In this document: positions 16,377-27,957 of the stretch, one piece after another
Layout of the letters: each line of letters begins with the position of its first letter
Numbering within the stretch: the first letter of the stretch is position 1
NCBI RefSeq assembly: GCF_001042615.1
Contig: NZ_AP012327.1
Span: forward strand, 558,001-622,000
From: Bifidobacterium catenulatum subsp. kashiwanohense JCM 15439 = DSM 21854
Lineage (GTDB): Bacteria; Actinomycetota; Actinomycetes; Actinomycetales; Bifidobacteriaceae
DNA: 64,000 bases
Direction of reading: 5' to 3'
Translations under genes and position numbers: made by a program
The notes under the pieces: model-generated
Database searches by the model: none
What the model saw: only the letters and a program-made list of their open reading frames with translations
Told to the model about the DNA's origin: nothing

Positions 16377-17537
16377 ATGAAGAAATCAATGCTTTCCACC
16401 AAACAGTCCTATCTGATGTGCGCGATCGGCGTGGTCGTGCTGTTCGGCATCCTGATGGGCGTATGTGAATCCGGCATGGCCAGCGCCTATATCAAAGGCA
16501 TCATGATGACCATCTGCATCGCCATCATCATGACCACTTCGCTGAACCTCACTATCGGCGTGCTCGGCCAGCTTACGTTGGGCTGCTGCGGTTTCGAGGC
16601 AATCGGCGCGTATTCCGCCGCTTTGCTGAGCAAGCTGCTCGTCGCCAATGGCGTTGCGATGGATCCGACTTTGCGATTCCTGCTTACCACCCTCGTCGGT
16701 GGTGTAATCGCTTGCATTTTCGGTATTCTGGTCGGCATCCCTGCATTGCGTCTGCATGGCGATTACCTCGCCATCATCACGCTTGGCTTCGGTGAGATCA
16801 TCCGCGTGATCATCCAGAACCTGAAGGTTGCCGGCGGCATGGGTCTCGACAAGGGCGCCGCAGGACAGGCGTTGATCGGCATCGACCGTCTCGCCAACCT
16901 GTATGTCGTGTTCTGGATTACCGTCGTCACCGTGGTGCTGCTGTTCATGTTCGCCCGCTCCCGTTACGGACGTGCCGTCAAGGCCATCCGCGATGACGAG
17001 ATCGCGGCCAGCGCATCCGGCATCAACATCACTTACATGAAGGTGCTCGTATTTGCGATTTCCGCGTTCTTCGCAGGCATCGCCGGCGGCATCTTCGCAC
17101 AGTACATCGGTTCGTTGAATCCGTCCATGGCCGGATGGCTGCAGTCGATCAATTACGTGATCATGGTGGTGTTCGGCGGTATGGGATCGCTGACCGGTTC
17201 CATCGTCTCCGCCATCGGCCTGACGATTCTTCCGGAATTGCTGCGCGCCTTCTCCACCTACCGCATGCTCGTGTACTCGGTGGCACTGGTGCTCATCATG
17301 ATCTTCCGACCGCAAGGCATCTTCGGCAACTGGGAATTCTCCCTGACCAAGACCATCAACAAGCTGTTCTACCCGATGAAGTTCAAGGCACACGGTAAGC
17401 CGAAGCAGGCCGAAACCGTTGAAAAGGTCAAGGTGTCCAAGGAATCCGGCAAGAGCGCTAAGAAGACGACTGAAAAAGTCGAAACCGCTGAAAAGGTCGC
17501 TGAGACGGTCACCACTACCAAGGAGGCGAAGGCATGA
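16377..17537 (+). CDS. livM: Branched-chain amino acid ABC transporter permease, charged C-terminal tail
   Basis: 386 residues. About ten membrane segments of the LivM type with the conserved LRLHGDYLAIITLGFGEI block and RAVKAIRDDEIAASASGIN cytoplasmic loop that contacts the ATPases. After the last membrane segment there is a tail of about 55 residues made mainly of Lys, Glu, Thr, Ala and Val (EKVETAEKVAETV), absent from most LivM proteins. The livG start overlaps its stop (ATGA), so they are translationally coupled. Confidence 0.94.
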   Translation: MKKSMLSTKQSYLMCAIGVVVLFGILMGVCESGMASAYIKGIMMTICIAIIMTTSLNLTIGVLGQLTLGCCGFEAIGAYSAALLSKLLVANGVAMDPTLRFLLTTLVGGVIACIFGILVGIPALRLHGDYLAIITLGFGEIIRVIIQNLKVAGGMGLDKGAAGQALIGIDRLANLYVVFWITVVTVVLLFMFARSRYGRAVKAIRDDEIAASASGINITYMKVLVFAISAFFAGIAGGIFAQYIGSLNPSMAGWLQSINYVIMVVFGGMGSLTGSIVSAIGLTILPELLRAFSTYRMLVYSVALVLIMIFRPQGIFGNWEFSLTKTINKLFYPMKFKAHGKPKQAETVEKVKVSKESGKSAKKTTEKVETAEKVAETVTTTKEAKA

Positions 17538-18331
17538 GCGAGCCCATCCTCAAGGCCGAGCATCTCGGCATCACCTTCGGAGGCTTGAAGGCCGTATCCG
17601 ACTTCAACATGACCATCAACTCCGGTGAGCTCATCGGTCTGATTGGACCGAACGGCGCAGGCAAGACCACTGTGTTCAACCTACTGACCGGCGTGTACCA
17701 GCCTACGGAAGGCGAGTTCTTCCTGGACGGCGAACGCATGAACGGCAAGAAGACGTACCAGGTAGTGCGTGCCGGAATCGCCAGAACCTTCCAGAATATT
17801 CGTCTGTTCGGTCAGATGACGGTGGAAGAGAACGTGCTGGTTGCGTTCAACGAATCGTTCAGCTACCGCATGGGTGGCGCGATTTTCCGCACGCCGAAAT
17901 TCTGGAAGCAGGAACGCGAAATGCACGCCAAAGCCATCGACCTGCTCAAGATCTTCGGATTAGAAGGTCTGGCGGAAACTGAAGCCGCGAATCTGCCGTA
18001 CGGCGCCCAGCGCAAGCTGGAAATCGCACGCGCTCTCGCCACCGGCATGAAGCTGCTTCTGCTCGACGAACCGGCCGCAGGCATGAATCCGACAGAAACT
18101 GAGGATCTGCTTAACTGCATCAACACCATCCGCGACCGTTTCGGTATCGCCATCCTGCTAATCGAACATGACATGAGCTTGGTGATGAACGTCTGCCAGC
18201 GCATCCAGGTGCTCGACTACGGACGCACCATCGCAGCCGGCACGCCGGATGAGATTGCCAACAATCCGCAGGTCATTTCCGCATACCTTGGTTCCGATGA
18301 CGAAGATGACGAAAGCGAGGAGGAAGCCTGA
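17534..18331 (+). CDS. livG: Branched-chain amino acid ABC transporter ATPase LivG
   Basis: 265 residues. Walker A GPNGAGKTT, signature region LPYGAQRKLEIARALA (the usual degenerate LivG form of LSGGQ), Walker B LLLLDEPAAGMN and the switch histidine in LLIEHDMSLVM. It binds ATP on the cytoplasmic face of LivHM together with LivF. The C-terminus is unusually acidic (DDEDDESEEEA). It overlaps livM and livF by a few bases, so livMGF are read as a coupled unit. Confidence 0.96.
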   Translation: MSEPILKAEHLGITFGGLKAVSDFNMTINSGELIGLIGPNGAGKTTVFNLLTGVYQPTEGEFFLDGERMNGKKTYQVVRAGIARTFQNIRLFGQMTVEENVLVAFNESFSYRMGGAIFRTPKFWKQEREMHAKAIDLLKIFGLEGLAETEAANLPYGAQRKLEIARALATGMKLLLLDEPAAGMNPTETEDLLNCINTIRDRFGIAILLIEHDMSLVMNVCQRIQVLDYGRTIAAGTPDEIANNPQVISAYLGSDDEDDESEEEA

Positions 18332-19035
18332 TGCTGGAAGTCAAGAACCTTTCCGTTTCGTACGGTGCCATCGAAGCCGTCAAGGACATCAGTTTTACCG
18401 TGAAGGATGGCGAGATTGTGTCCTTGATCGGCGCGAACGGCGCAGGCAAAACCACCACGCTGCACACCATCACCGGTTTGGTGCCGGCTAAATCCGGTTC
18501 CGTGATGTACAACGGCGTGGACTTGCTGAAAACTCACAGCAACAAGATCGTGACCCTCGGCATGGCTCACATTCCCGAAGGCCGTCACGTCTTTACACGC
18601 ATGAGCGTTGAGGAGAATCTCGAAATGGGCGCGTTCAGCCTAAAGGACCAGTCGAGCCTTAAGAAGGACCTTGACATGGTCTACGGTCTGTTTCCGCGTC
18701 TGAAGGAACGTCGCAACCAGAAAGCCGGTACACTGTCCGGTGGCGAGCAGCAAATGCTCGCGATGGGCCGCGCGCTGATGAGCCATCCGAAGACGATTCT
18801 CATGGACGAACCGTCCATGGGTCTGTCCCCGAAGCTCGTCAAGGAGATCTTCTCCATCATCCGCAAACTGCACGAGCAGGGCATCACGATTCTGTTGGTT
18901 GAGCAGAATGCCAAGATGGCGCTGTCGATCGCAGACCGTGCATATGTGCTGGAAACCGGCCGTATCACGATGGAAGGCGACGCCAAAGAGCTGCTGAACA
19001 ACGAGCAGGTGCGCAAGGCGTATCTGGGCGCATAA
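18331..19035 (+). CDS. livF: Branched-chain amino acid ABC transporter ATPase LivF
   Basis: 234 residues, typical LivF length. Walker A GANGAGKTT, signature LSGGEQQMLAMGRAL, Walker B ILMDEPSMGLSP and the switch region LLVEQNAKMAL. ATG 18331 overlaps the LivG stop by one base. Last gene of the liv cluster; no strong terminator follows, but a TACAAT -10-like element (19069-19074) starts the next gene's promoter. Confidence 0.96.
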   Translation: MLEVKNLSVSYGAIEAVKDISFTVKDGEIVSLIGANGAGKTTTLHTITGLVPAKSGSVMYNGVDLLKTHSNKIVTLGMAHIPEGRHVFTRMSVEENLEMGAFSLKDQSSLKKDLDMVYGLFPRLKERRNQKAGTLSGGEQQMLAMGRALMSHPKTILMDEPSMGLSPKLVKEIFSIIRKLHEQGITILLVEQNAKMALSIADRAYVLETGRITMEGDAKELLNNEQVRKAYLGA

Positions 19036-19106
19036 GGTCAGTTTCAACGTAGCTGAAGAATCCTGCCTTACAATGGTGGGGTCAGCAAGCCGAAAAGGGA
19101 GGTGTC

Positions 19107-19769
19107 ATGAGCGAGATTCGCGCTATTTCAGACGAATCCCTTGCCCAGGCTGTCGAAATCGTACGTGACGGCGGATTGATTGTGATTCCTACGGACACGG
19201 TCTACGGCGTTGCGTGCGATCCGCGCAACATTGAGGCGATCCGTAAGGTGTTCGCGGCGAAGCAACGCCCGAAATACAAGTCGTTGCAGGTGCTGTTGCC
19301 GTCTATTGAAAGCCTGGAGAAGTTGCATTTGGATTTGCCGGTGCCGTTGAACCGCCTGTCCGCCATGTTCATGCCGGGCGCATTTTCTCCGATCGCTGTG
19401 GCGGGCGACAACTGCACGCTCGCCACGGTGCGTACGGATTCCGCCACAGGAAAGGCCACGCAAGGCGTGCGCATTCCGAATTCCGCGGCCGCATTACGTG
19501 TTTTGCGTGCTACCGGTCCGTTGGCCGCCACCAGCGCCAACCGTTCCGGCGATGAAAGCGCGCAAACCGTTGACGAGGCCGTTCAGGCGCTCGGCGATGC
19601 GGTAGATTTGTATTTGGATGGGGGAGCGACCCCCGGACATGTGGCTTCCACAGTGGTGGCAGCCGACCCGCATGGGCGTGACGGCATTGCGATTCTTCGA
19701 GAGGGAGTGATTCGCGAACCGGTTATCCGGAAGGCCTTGACGTTGAATGGCGGTGCTTTGGGCGTATGA
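19107..19769 (+). CDS. L-threonylcarbamoyladenylate synthase (Sua5/YrdC/TsaC family)
   Basis: 220 residues, single YrdC domain (the Sua5 C-terminal domain is absent). It makes threonylcarbamoyl-AMP from Thr, bicarbonate and ATP, the precursor of t6A37 in tRNAs that read ANN codons. Seen: IPTDTVYGVACDPRN, KQRPKYKSLQVLL, and the ATSANRSGD block. GGGAGGTG precedes ATG 19107. In many Actinobacteria this gene directly follows prmC; here the liv genes lie between. The next gene overlaps its stop by 4 bases. Confidence 0.93.
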   Translation: MSEIRAISDESLAQAVEIVRDGGLIVIPTDTVYGVACDPRNIEAIRKVFAAKQRPKYKSLQVLLPSIESLEKLHLDLPVPLNRLSAMFMPGAFSPIAVAGDNCTLATVRTDSATGKATQGVRIPNSAAALRVLRATGPLAATSANRSGDESAQTVDEAVQALGDAVDLYLDGGATPGHVASTVVAADPHGRDGIAILREGVIREPVIRKALTLNGGALGV

Positions 19770-20929
19770 GAATCTATCTGTTCATTGCTGCGATTGCTGG
19801 TGGCGTCACCTATCTGATCACGCCGCTGATTCGCCATATCGCCATTGAGATCGGTGCAGTCGGCGAAGTGCGTGCGCGAGACGTGCACACCATTCCAACT
19901 CCGCGACTGGGCGGTTTGGGCATGTTGATCGGCTTCACTGTGTCGATGCTGTTCGCATCCCGCATTCCGTTCATTCAGGGATTGTTCGCGCAATCGCAAC
20001 AGGCGTGGGTGATTCTCGCCGGTGCCGTTATGATCAGTCTGCTGGGCATGGCCGATGATTTGTGGGATCTTGATTGGATGCTCAAGCTTGCCGGCCAGCT
20101 GCTGATTTCCGTGTTTGTGGCATGGGGCGGCTTGCAGATCATTTCGCTTCCGCTTGGTTCGTTGGTGACGGCATCGCCGAGCCTGTCGATGGCCATCACC
20201 GCGTTTTTGGTCGTCGCGTCCATTAACGCGGTCAATTTCGTGGACGGTCTGGATGGCTTGTCGTCGGGCATTGTGGCGATCGGCGGTATCGCGTTCGCCA
20301 TTTATTCGTACATCATCGCCCGCAACTCGCCTTCATACGCTTCGATGGCAACGCTGATTGACATTGCCATGGTTGGCATGTGCGTGGGCTTTCTGCTGCA
20401 TAACTGGCATCCGGCGAAGCTGTTCATGGGGGACTCCGGTTCCATGCTGCTTGGTTATCTGATCACCTGCGCTTCGATTGTGATGACCGGTCGCCTTGAT
20501 CCCGCCAGCATTCATGCCAGCATCTATCTGCCGGTGTTCATGCCGATTCTGCTGCCGATTCTGGTATTGTTCCTGCCGATCCTCGACATGTGTCTTGCGA
20601 TTGTGCGCCGCTTGCGTAAGGGGCAGTCGCCAATGCATCCGGACCGTATGCACCTGCATCATCGCATGCTACGTATCGGGCATTCCGTGCAGGGTGCTGT
20701 GCTGATTCTGTGGGGGTGGGCCGCGCTGATCGCCTTCAGCTCGATTATGACGCTGTTTTTCAAGGCGCAGTATGTGCTTATCGGATTTCTGATTGCGGCT
20801 GTGGTATTGACCGTCGCCACTATGCATCCGTATTTAAAGCATAGAATTCCTGAGATACTGGAAGAGGATGCTGCGGACGCCAGCAGGCACGCCGCGTTGC
20901 GGTCATCGAAGTACGGCAAAAATGATTAA
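19766..20929 (+). CDS. Polyprenyl-phosphate GlcNAc-1-phosphate transferase (WecA/TagO-like)
   Basis: 387-residue membrane enzyme of the PNPT family, which loads an N-acetylhexosamine-1-phosphate onto undecaprenyl phosphate to start cell-wall glycopolymer synthesis. About ten membrane helices; family motifs are MADDLWDLDW (Asp pair), NFVDGLDGLSSG, FMGDSGSMLLG and the HPDRMHLHHRML loop. It is distinguished from MraY by these last loops and by its location beside sua5, the usual actinobacterial rfe/wecA position. The ATG overlaps the upstream stop. In other Actinobacteria the ATP synthase operon tends to follow; here guaB does. Confidence 0.92.
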   Translation: MRIYLFIAAIAGGVTYLITPLIRHIAIEIGAVGEVRARDVHTIPTPRLGGLGMLIGFTVSMLFASRIPFIQGLFAQSQQAWVILAGAVMISLLGMADDLWDLDWMLKLAGQLLISVFVAWGGLQIISLPLGSLVTASPSLSMAITAFLVVASINAVNFVDGLDGLSSGIVAIGGIAFAIYSYIIARNSPSYASMATLIDIAMVGMCVGFLLHNWHPAKLFMGDSGSMLLGYLITCASIVMTGRLDPASIHASIYLPVFMPILLPILVLFLPILDMCLAIVRRLRKGQSPMHPDRMHLHHRMLRIGHSVQGAVLILWGWAALIAFSSIMTLFFKAQYVLIGFLIAAVVLTVATMHPYLKHRIPEILEEDAADASRHAALRSSKYGKND

Positions 20930-21002
20930 ACGCTTTGCCTAGCGGCATTGGTTGACTTTCATGGCGCCTTTGTTTACTGCTGATTTTGCCGTGTCGCGCT
21001 AA

Positions 21003-22574
<1,572 letters not shown>

Positions 22575-22603
22575 TTACTGAATCCCAGTAATCGATAATC
22601 GGT

Positions 22604-22650
22604 AAAAGCCTCTTACTTCTCGGAAAAGACCGAAAGTAAGAGGCTTTATT
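22604..22650 (+). terminator. guaB terminator
   Basis: AAAGCCTCTTACTTCTCGG pairs with CCGAAAGTAAGAGGCTTT around an AAAAGA loop (one internal mismatch region), 30 bases after the guaB stop. Confidence 0.85.
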
Positions 22651-22847
22651 CATATCCGCAACGTGAATATTTATAACCGAACGTCGCCCTATCGCCAAGT
22701 AGCGGCATTGATATACGAAGCAAATCGCGAAAAACAAGCATGACTTCCCAGTGCGTGGTTTTCCAATCTCCCTACCTCGCGGTATCTTCGAATGTTCAGC
22801 TGAAGCGTGCCAAGCGGCACGCGCACACGCAAAGGAAACGAGGCAAG

Positions 22848-23498
22848 ATGGTTGACGCACATGACGGTGAAACATACACGGCGAAGGATTCACGCCTGAT
22901 CTGGATCGACTGCGAGATGACTGGTCTTGACATCTTCCACGACGAACTGTGCGAGGTTTCCGTGGTGCCGACGGACTTCGACCTCAACGTGCTCGACGAA
23001 GGCATCGATTTCGTGATCAAGCCTTCCGATGCGGCCGTGGCTAATATGAACGATTTCGTGCGCGCCATGCACACCCGTTCCGGACTCATCAACGAATGGG
23101 AGAACGGCCTGAGCGTCGAAGAGGCCGAACGGAAAGTCACCGAATACGTGTCCCGCTTCACCCCGGACGGCGTCAAGCCGCTGCTCGCAGGCAACTCCAT
23201 CGGATCAGACAAAAAATTCCTCGACCGTTACATGCCGAATCTCATGGAACACCTGCACTACCGCGTAATCGACGTGAGCACGCTCAAAGAGCTTGCCCGT
23301 CGCTGGTATCCGGCCGTATACAACAACCGTCCGCCGAAGAACGGCGGACATCGCGCGCTCGCCGACATCATCGAATCCCTGGATGAACTGCGTTACTACC
23401 GTAAGGCGTTCATGGCAGCGGCGCCCGGTCCTGACGCAGCCGAAGCCAAAGCGATCGCCGGTCAGATCGTGGCAACCAGCATTTTGAACAACAACTGA
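22848..23498 (+). CDS. orn: Oligoribonuclease
   Basis: 216 residues with ATG 22848 preceded by GAGG. The 3'-5' exoribonuclease clears 2-5 nt RNA fragments and the pGpG left from c-di-GMP turnover. DEDDh signature: Asp/Glu in [11 protein letters not shown], the second Asp in [14 protein letters not shown], and His/Asp in [13 protein letters not shown]. The frame is open further upstream to 22740, but the extension has no family counterpart. Stands alone between two terminated or separately started units. Confidence 0.95.
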   Translation: MVDAHDGETYTAKDSRLIWIDCEMTGLDIFHDELCEVSVVPTDFDLNVLDEGIDFVIKPSDAAVANMNDFVRAMHTRSGLINEWENGLSVEEAERKVTEYVSRFTPDGVKPLLAGNSIGSDKKFLDRYMPNLMEHLHYRVIDVSTLKELARRWYPAVYNNRPPKNGGHRALADIIESLDELRYYRKAFMAAAPGPDAAEAKAIAGQIVATSILNNN

Positions 23499-23561
23499 TT
23501 CTGCATATCGCATAATCGTTAGAAAATCTGATATTCCAACGAAAACATGGAAAGGACTCCA

Positions 23562-24446
23562 GTGAGCGCAGCCGATTGGACCAGCATCGAAGTCCCGCAA
23601 GACATTCGCTTGGTGGTTGCCGATATGGACGGCACCCTGCTTGATGAGCATAGCGAGATTCCGCAAGGTTTCTGGCCGATGCTTGCGCGGTTGCGCTCAC
23701 GAGGCGTTGAATTCGTGCCGGCGTCCGGACGCCAGTACGCTACCTTGCGTGCCATGTTCGCCGATAAGGCGGCGCAGGTGCTTGACGGCGGCGAACTTTC
23801 GTATATCGCGGAAAACGGCAATGTCGTGGCCATTGACGGTAATATTGCCGAAGTGCACGGCGTCGATACCGATGTGACCCGCTGGACCATCGACACGGTG
23901 AACGCTTCTGCCGCGGCTGGCGAATACGATATGGGATTGGTGCTTTGTGGCTTGCGCACGGCATACGTGCAGCGTACGGACAAGCCGTTCCTTGACGAAG
24001 TCGGCAAATATTATGCGGCACTGGAGATTGTGGACGATCTGCATAGCGTGCTTGAAGATGTGATCGCATCAAACGGCGAAAGCGACACCATGCTCAAACT
24101 GGCGATTCTCGATTTCGACGATGCCGAAGCGATGGCCGCGGAAAAGTTGACGCCACTGAAAAACGATTATCAGGTGGTGGTTTCCGGCAAACTGTGGGTT
24201 GACATCATGAATGCTACAACCAATAAGAAGCAGGGCGTCGAAGCGTTGCAGCGCGTGCTTGGCGTCACTGCGGCCCAAACGGCGGTATTTGGCGATTATC
24301 TTAATGATTTGCAGATGCTTTCGGCGGGGCAGTGGTCGTTCGCTATGGGCAACGCGCACCCCGCGTTGAAACAAGCCGCGCATTTTGTGGCTCCATCCAA
24401 TGCCGACCACGGGGTGCTTCAGGTTGTCGACAAGCTGATTGCGTAA
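23562..24446 (+). CDS. Cof-type HAD hydrolase (sugar phosphatase family)
   Basis: 294 residues from GTG 23562, with GGAAAGGA 5 bases upstream; an ATG at 23547 would start inside the ribosome site. HAD motif I is VVADMDGTLLDE with the nucleophile/acid Asp pair, motif II ASGRQY, and motif III/IV FGDYLNDLQML. The C2b cap between about 85 and 200 places it with YidA/Cof phosphatases that act on sugar phosphates or flavin/pyridoxal phosphates. Substrate cannot be read from sequence. The next gene is 52 bases downstream. Confidence 0.9.
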   Translation: MSAADWTSIEVPQDIRLVVADMDGTLLDEHSEIPQGFWPMLARLRSRGVEFVPASGRQYATLRAMFADKAAQVLDGGELSYIAENGNVVAIDGNIAEVHGVDTDVTRWTIDTVNASAAAGEYDMGLVLCGLRTAYVQRTDKPFLDEVGKYYAALEIVDDLHSVLEDVIASNGESDTMLKLAILDFDDAEAMAAEKLTPLKNDYQVVVSGKLWVDIMNATTNKKQGVEALQRVLGVTAAQTAVFGDYLNDLQMLSAGQWSFAMGNAHPALKQAAHFVAPSNADHGVLQVVDKLIA

Positions 24447-24498
24447 GGAAGCCGTTTTTCGAAATTGATGGTCGAACGAACAGGAAAGGCGGTGCAGC

Positions 24499-25905
24499 AT
24501 GCGGCAGGCTGAGGCATTGGCGATTCTGCAAAGTGGTACGAGCGTCTTTCTGACAGGCGCGCCGGGCGCCGGCAAGACTTACGTGCTTAACGAGTTCGTA
24601 CGTCAGGCCCGTGCCGAAGGTGCGGCGGTGTCGGTGACGGCGTCCACCGGTATTGCGGCCACGCACATCAACGGGCAGACCATTCATTCATGGAGCGGTG
24701 TCGGACTTGCCAACGCGCTCACCGACAATCTGATCAAAACCATACGTACCCGACGCAAACGTAAGCTGCAAGGCGCTGACATTCTCATCATCGACGAGGT
24801 TTCCATGCTGCATGCGTGGCTGTTCGACATGGTCGATCAGGTGTGCCGCATCATTCGCCGTGACCAGCGCCCGTTCGGCGGGCTTCAAGTGGTGCTGTCC
24901 GGCGATTTCTTCCAGCTTCCGCCGGTGAGCATGGGTGGACGCAACCACGATCTGGTCACACCAAGCCCGGAATTCGTGGCTTCCCGCGAACGATATGCGA
25001 AAGCGGGACTTAATCCAGATGGTTTCGTTACCGAATCATTGGTATGGCGGGAATTGAATCCTGCGATCTGTTACCTGACCGAACAGCATCGTCAGGATGA
25101 CGGCAGTCTGCTCACCGTGTTGACCGATATTCGCAACGGTTGCGTGAACGACGATGACCGCAATGTACTCCTCACCAGGCTGGGCGCAATTCCCGAACCT
25201 GGTCAGCAGGCCGTCAATCTGTTTCCCGTCAACAAGCAGGCGGACACGCTCAACGACATGCGCCTGTTCGAAATCAGTGAGGAACCGCACGAATATTTCG
25301 CCGAAGCCGCAGGGCCGGTCAATCTGGTGGAACGTTTGAAGAAAAACATGCTTGCCCCCGAACGTTTGCAGCTCAAAACCGGAGCTGCGGTGATGGCCGT
25401 ACGCAACGACACCGACCACCAATTCGTGAACGGATCATTGGGCACCGTGCGCGGATTTGCCGCCGAAAACAAGGGCGGATGGCCGATCGTTGAATTTGAA
25501 AACGGCAATGTCGTTACCATGAAGCCGAATTGCTGGGAAATGATGGACGGCGACACAGTGCTCGCCAGCGTCAACCAGGTGCCGTTGCGCTGTGCGTGGG
25601 CGATCACCATCCACAAATCGCAAGGTATGACGCTCGACCGTGCGGTGATGGATTTGCGGCGCACCTTCGCGCCCGGCATGGGGTATGTGGCGCTGTCTCG
25701 TGTGGAAGGTCTGCAAGGCCTGTATCTGAACGGTGTGAACGAACGCATGTTTTTGGTTTCGCCCGATGCGGTGCGATTGGATGGTGAGTTGCGTCTCGCC
25801 TCGGCGCAGGCATCCGATATGTTGGCTCATGATGGCATCGCCGCGTTCCGGCAGATGACTGCAGCCTCAGACGATGACGAGTTCGCGCAGGATGCGCTGT
25901 TCTAG
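24499..25905 (+). CDS. PIF1-like superfamily 1B DNA helicase
   Basis: 468 residues. Walker A GAPGAGKT at 20-27, a second conserved helicase motif STGIAATHINGQTIHSW, Walker B ILIIDEVSML, motif III LSGDFFQLPPV, and C-terminal motifs AWAITIHKSQGMTLDRAVMDL and YVALSRVEGLQGLYL. This motif order is that of PIF1/RecD2-class 5'-3' helicases, which unwind G-quadruplexes and stalled forks in other organisms; here the role is inferred. No signal of a mobile element was seen around it. AGGAAAGG precedes the ATG. Confidence 0.88.
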   Translation: MRQAEALAILQSGTSVFLTGAPGAGKTYVLNEFVRQARAEGAAVSVTASTGIAATHINGQTIHSWSGVGLANALTDNLIKTIRTRRKRKLQGADILIIDEVSMLHAWLFDMVDQVCRIIRRDQRPFGGLQVVLSGDFFQLPPVSMGGRNHDLVTPSPEFVASRERYAKAGLNPDGFVTESLVWRELNPAICYLTEQHRQDDGSLLTVLTDIRNGCVNDDDRNVLLTRLGAIPEPGQQAVNLFPVNKQADTLNDMRLFEISEEPHEYFAEAAGPVNLVERLKKNMLAPERLQLKTGAAVMAVRNDTDHQFVNGSLGTVRGFAAENKGGWPIVEFENGNVVTMKPNCWEMMDGDTVLASVNQVPLRCAWAITIHKSQGMTLDRAVMDLRRTFAPGMGYVALSRVEGLQGLYLNGVNERMFLVSPDAVRLDGELRLASAQASDMLAHDGIAAFRQMTAASDDDEFAQDALF

Positions 25906-26050
25906 TACGGCGATTGCCTTGTCTGACATTTACGACGTTTTTTAGGATTCGACGGATATGACTGTTGTACTCCGTCCGTGCGTTGCCATGCACCGGTGAA
26001 CGGGTGGTCAGATTGGGCTTACGTCCCCTTGCCTGAGTAGTTTTGAGCGT

Positions 26051-27886
26051 ATGACTAAAGCACTTCGTATGTCCACCATGTTCCTGCGCACTCTGCGTGA
26101 GGATCCCGCCGATGCCGATGTCGTATCGGATAAGCTTCTGCAGCGCGCCTGCTACCTGCGCAAGGCCGCTCCGGGTATTTGGACCTGGCTGCCGCTGGGC
26201 CTGAATGTTCTGAACAAGATCGAAAACATCATCCGTGAGGAAATGGCTTCGATCGACGCCCAGGAAGTCCACTTCTCCGGTCTGCTGCCGCGTGAACCGT
26301 ATGAGGCCACCCATCGTTGGGAAGAGTATGGCGACAACATCTTCCGTTTGAAGGATCGCCATGAGGCCGACTACCTGCTGGCGCCGACCCATGAGGAAAT
26401 GTTCACCCTGTTGGTCAAGGACCTGTACTCCTCCTACAAGGATCTGCCGGTTACCCTCTACCAGATTCAGACCAAGTATCGTGACGAATTCCGCCCGCGT
26501 GCAGGCCTGATCCGTGGCCGTGAATTCATCATGAAGGACGCCTATTCCTTCACGCTCGACAAGGAAGGCCTTGTCAAGGCGTATATGGACGAGCGTGGTG
26601 CCTACGAGCGTATTTTCAACCGTCTCGATTTGAAGTATGTGCCGGTGCACGCCATGGCCGGCCCGATGGGCGGCTTCGAATCCGAAGAGTTCCTTGCCCC
26701 GATGGAAATCGGTGAAGACACCTTCGCGCAGTCGCCGAGCGGTAAGGCTTGGAATGTTGAGGCGCTGACCACTCCGGAACCGGAAGCCATTGACTTCAGC
26801 AACACTCCAGCCGCTGAAAAGCGTCCGACGCCGAATGCTGAAACCATCGATCAGATGGTTGAATTCGCCAATGCCAACCATCCGCGTTCCGATGGCCGCG
26901 CGTGGGAGGCTTCCGACATTCTGAAGAACGTGGTGATCGCCGTGATGCATCCGCAGGATGACGATCATGATGAGCCGTGGCGAGAACTGGTGGTTGTCGG
27001 CGTGCCTGGCGATCGTACCGTTGACATGAAGCGTCTTGAAGCGCAGTTCACTCCGGCTGAAATCGAAGAGGCCACCGACGAGGATCTGAAGAAGCATCCG
27101 GAACTCGTCAAGGGCTATATCGGCCCGATGGCGTTTGGCCCGCAGGCTCGCGGCGGTGAAAAGGCTGAAAACGCCAATGAAACCGGCGAAGCGTTGCGTT
27201 ACCTCATCGACGCGCATATCGCCCGCGGTTCCGCATGGTTCACCGGTGCCGATGAAGCCGGCGTCGACTACTACGATCTCGTGTACGGCCGCGACTTTGA
27301 GGCCGACGGCGTAGTGGAGGCCGTGCAGGTTCGCCATGGCGACATGAGCCCGGACGGTTCCGGACCGCTGAGCTTCGAACGCGGTGTGGAAATCGGTCAG
27401 GTGTTCCAGCTTGGCCTGAAGTATTCCAACGCGCTCGGTCTGAAGGTGCTCGACCAGAACGGCAAGACCGTGCCGGTGTGGATGGGCTCCTACGGCATTG
27501 GCGTATCTCGTGTGATGGCTTGCATCGCTGAAACCCACCATGACGAGAAGGGCTTGGCGTGGCCGGCCATCATCGCTCCCGCCCAGGTGCATGTGGTGGC
27601 CACCGGCAAGGATGCGGCCGCATTCGAAGCCGCCGAGCAACTGATCGCCGAGCTGGAAGCCAAGGGCATCGAAGTAATCTTCGATGACCGCAAGAAGGTT
27701 TCCCCGGGCGTCAAGTTCAAGGATGCCGAGCTTATCGGTGTGCCGCTGATCGTCGTCGCAGGCCGCGACACTGTCAACAATGGCACCATTGAAGTGCGTG
27801 ACCGCAATGGCGAGAACGCCGAAGCCGTGCCTGTTGCCGACGCCGCCCAGATGATCGCCGATCGTGTTGCCGCACTGCTGAAGTAA
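26051..27886 (+). CDS. proS: Prolyl-tRNA synthetase (bacterial type with editing domain)
   Basis: 611 residues, class II synthetase charging tRNA-Pro. The N-terminal catalytic block has motif 1/2 features ([30 protein letters not shown]), an inserted YbaK-like editing domain occupies about 225-440, motif 3 is in [16 protein letters not shown], and the anticodon-binding domain fills the last 110 residues. I see no T-box in the 145-base upstream gap. A strong terminator follows. Confidence 0.96.
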   Translation: MTKALRMSTMFLRTLREDPADADVVSDKLLQRACYLRKAAPGIWTWLPLGLNVLNKIENIIREEMASIDAQEVHFSGLLPREPYEATHRWEEYGDNIFRLKDRHEADYLLAPTHEEMFTLLVKDLYSSYKDLPVTLYQIQTKYRDEFRPRAGLIRGREFIMKDAYSFTLDKEGLVKAYMDERGAYERIFNRLDLKYVPVHAMAGPMGGFESEEFLAPMEIGEDTFAQSPSGKAWNVEALTTPEPEAIDFSNTPAAEKRPTPNAETIDQMVEFANANHPRSDGRAWEASDILKNVVIAVMHPQDDDHDEPWRELVVVGVPGDRTVDMKRLEAQFTPAEIEEATDEDLKKHPELVKGYIGPMAFGPQARGGEKAENANETGEALRYLIDAHIARGSAWFTGADEAGVDYYDLVYGRDFEADGVVEAVQVRHGDMSPDGSGPLSFERGVEIGQVFQLGLKYSNALGLKVLDQNGKTVPVWMGSYGIGVSRVMACIAETHHDEKGLAWPAIIAPAQVHVVATGKDAAAFEAAEQLIAELEAKGIEVIFDDRKKVSPGVKFKDAELIGVPLIVVAGRDTVNNGTIEVRDRNGENAEAVPVADAAQMIADRVAALLK

Positions 27887-27917
27887 TAATCGTATTTTTC
27901 TGATTATTTCATCATAT

Positions 27918-27957
27918 AGACGGAAGATTATGGAAATTCCATAGTCTTCCGTTTTTT
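27918..27957 (+). terminator. proS terminator
   Basis: GACGGAAGATTATGG pairs with CCATAGTCTTCCGTT around AAATT (one A/C change), then a T6 run. Confidence 0.9.

Noticed and set aside
25906-26050. T-box or other leader upstream of proS
   Set aside because: Only 145 bases, no specifier loop, no antiterminator with the T-box core and no terminator.
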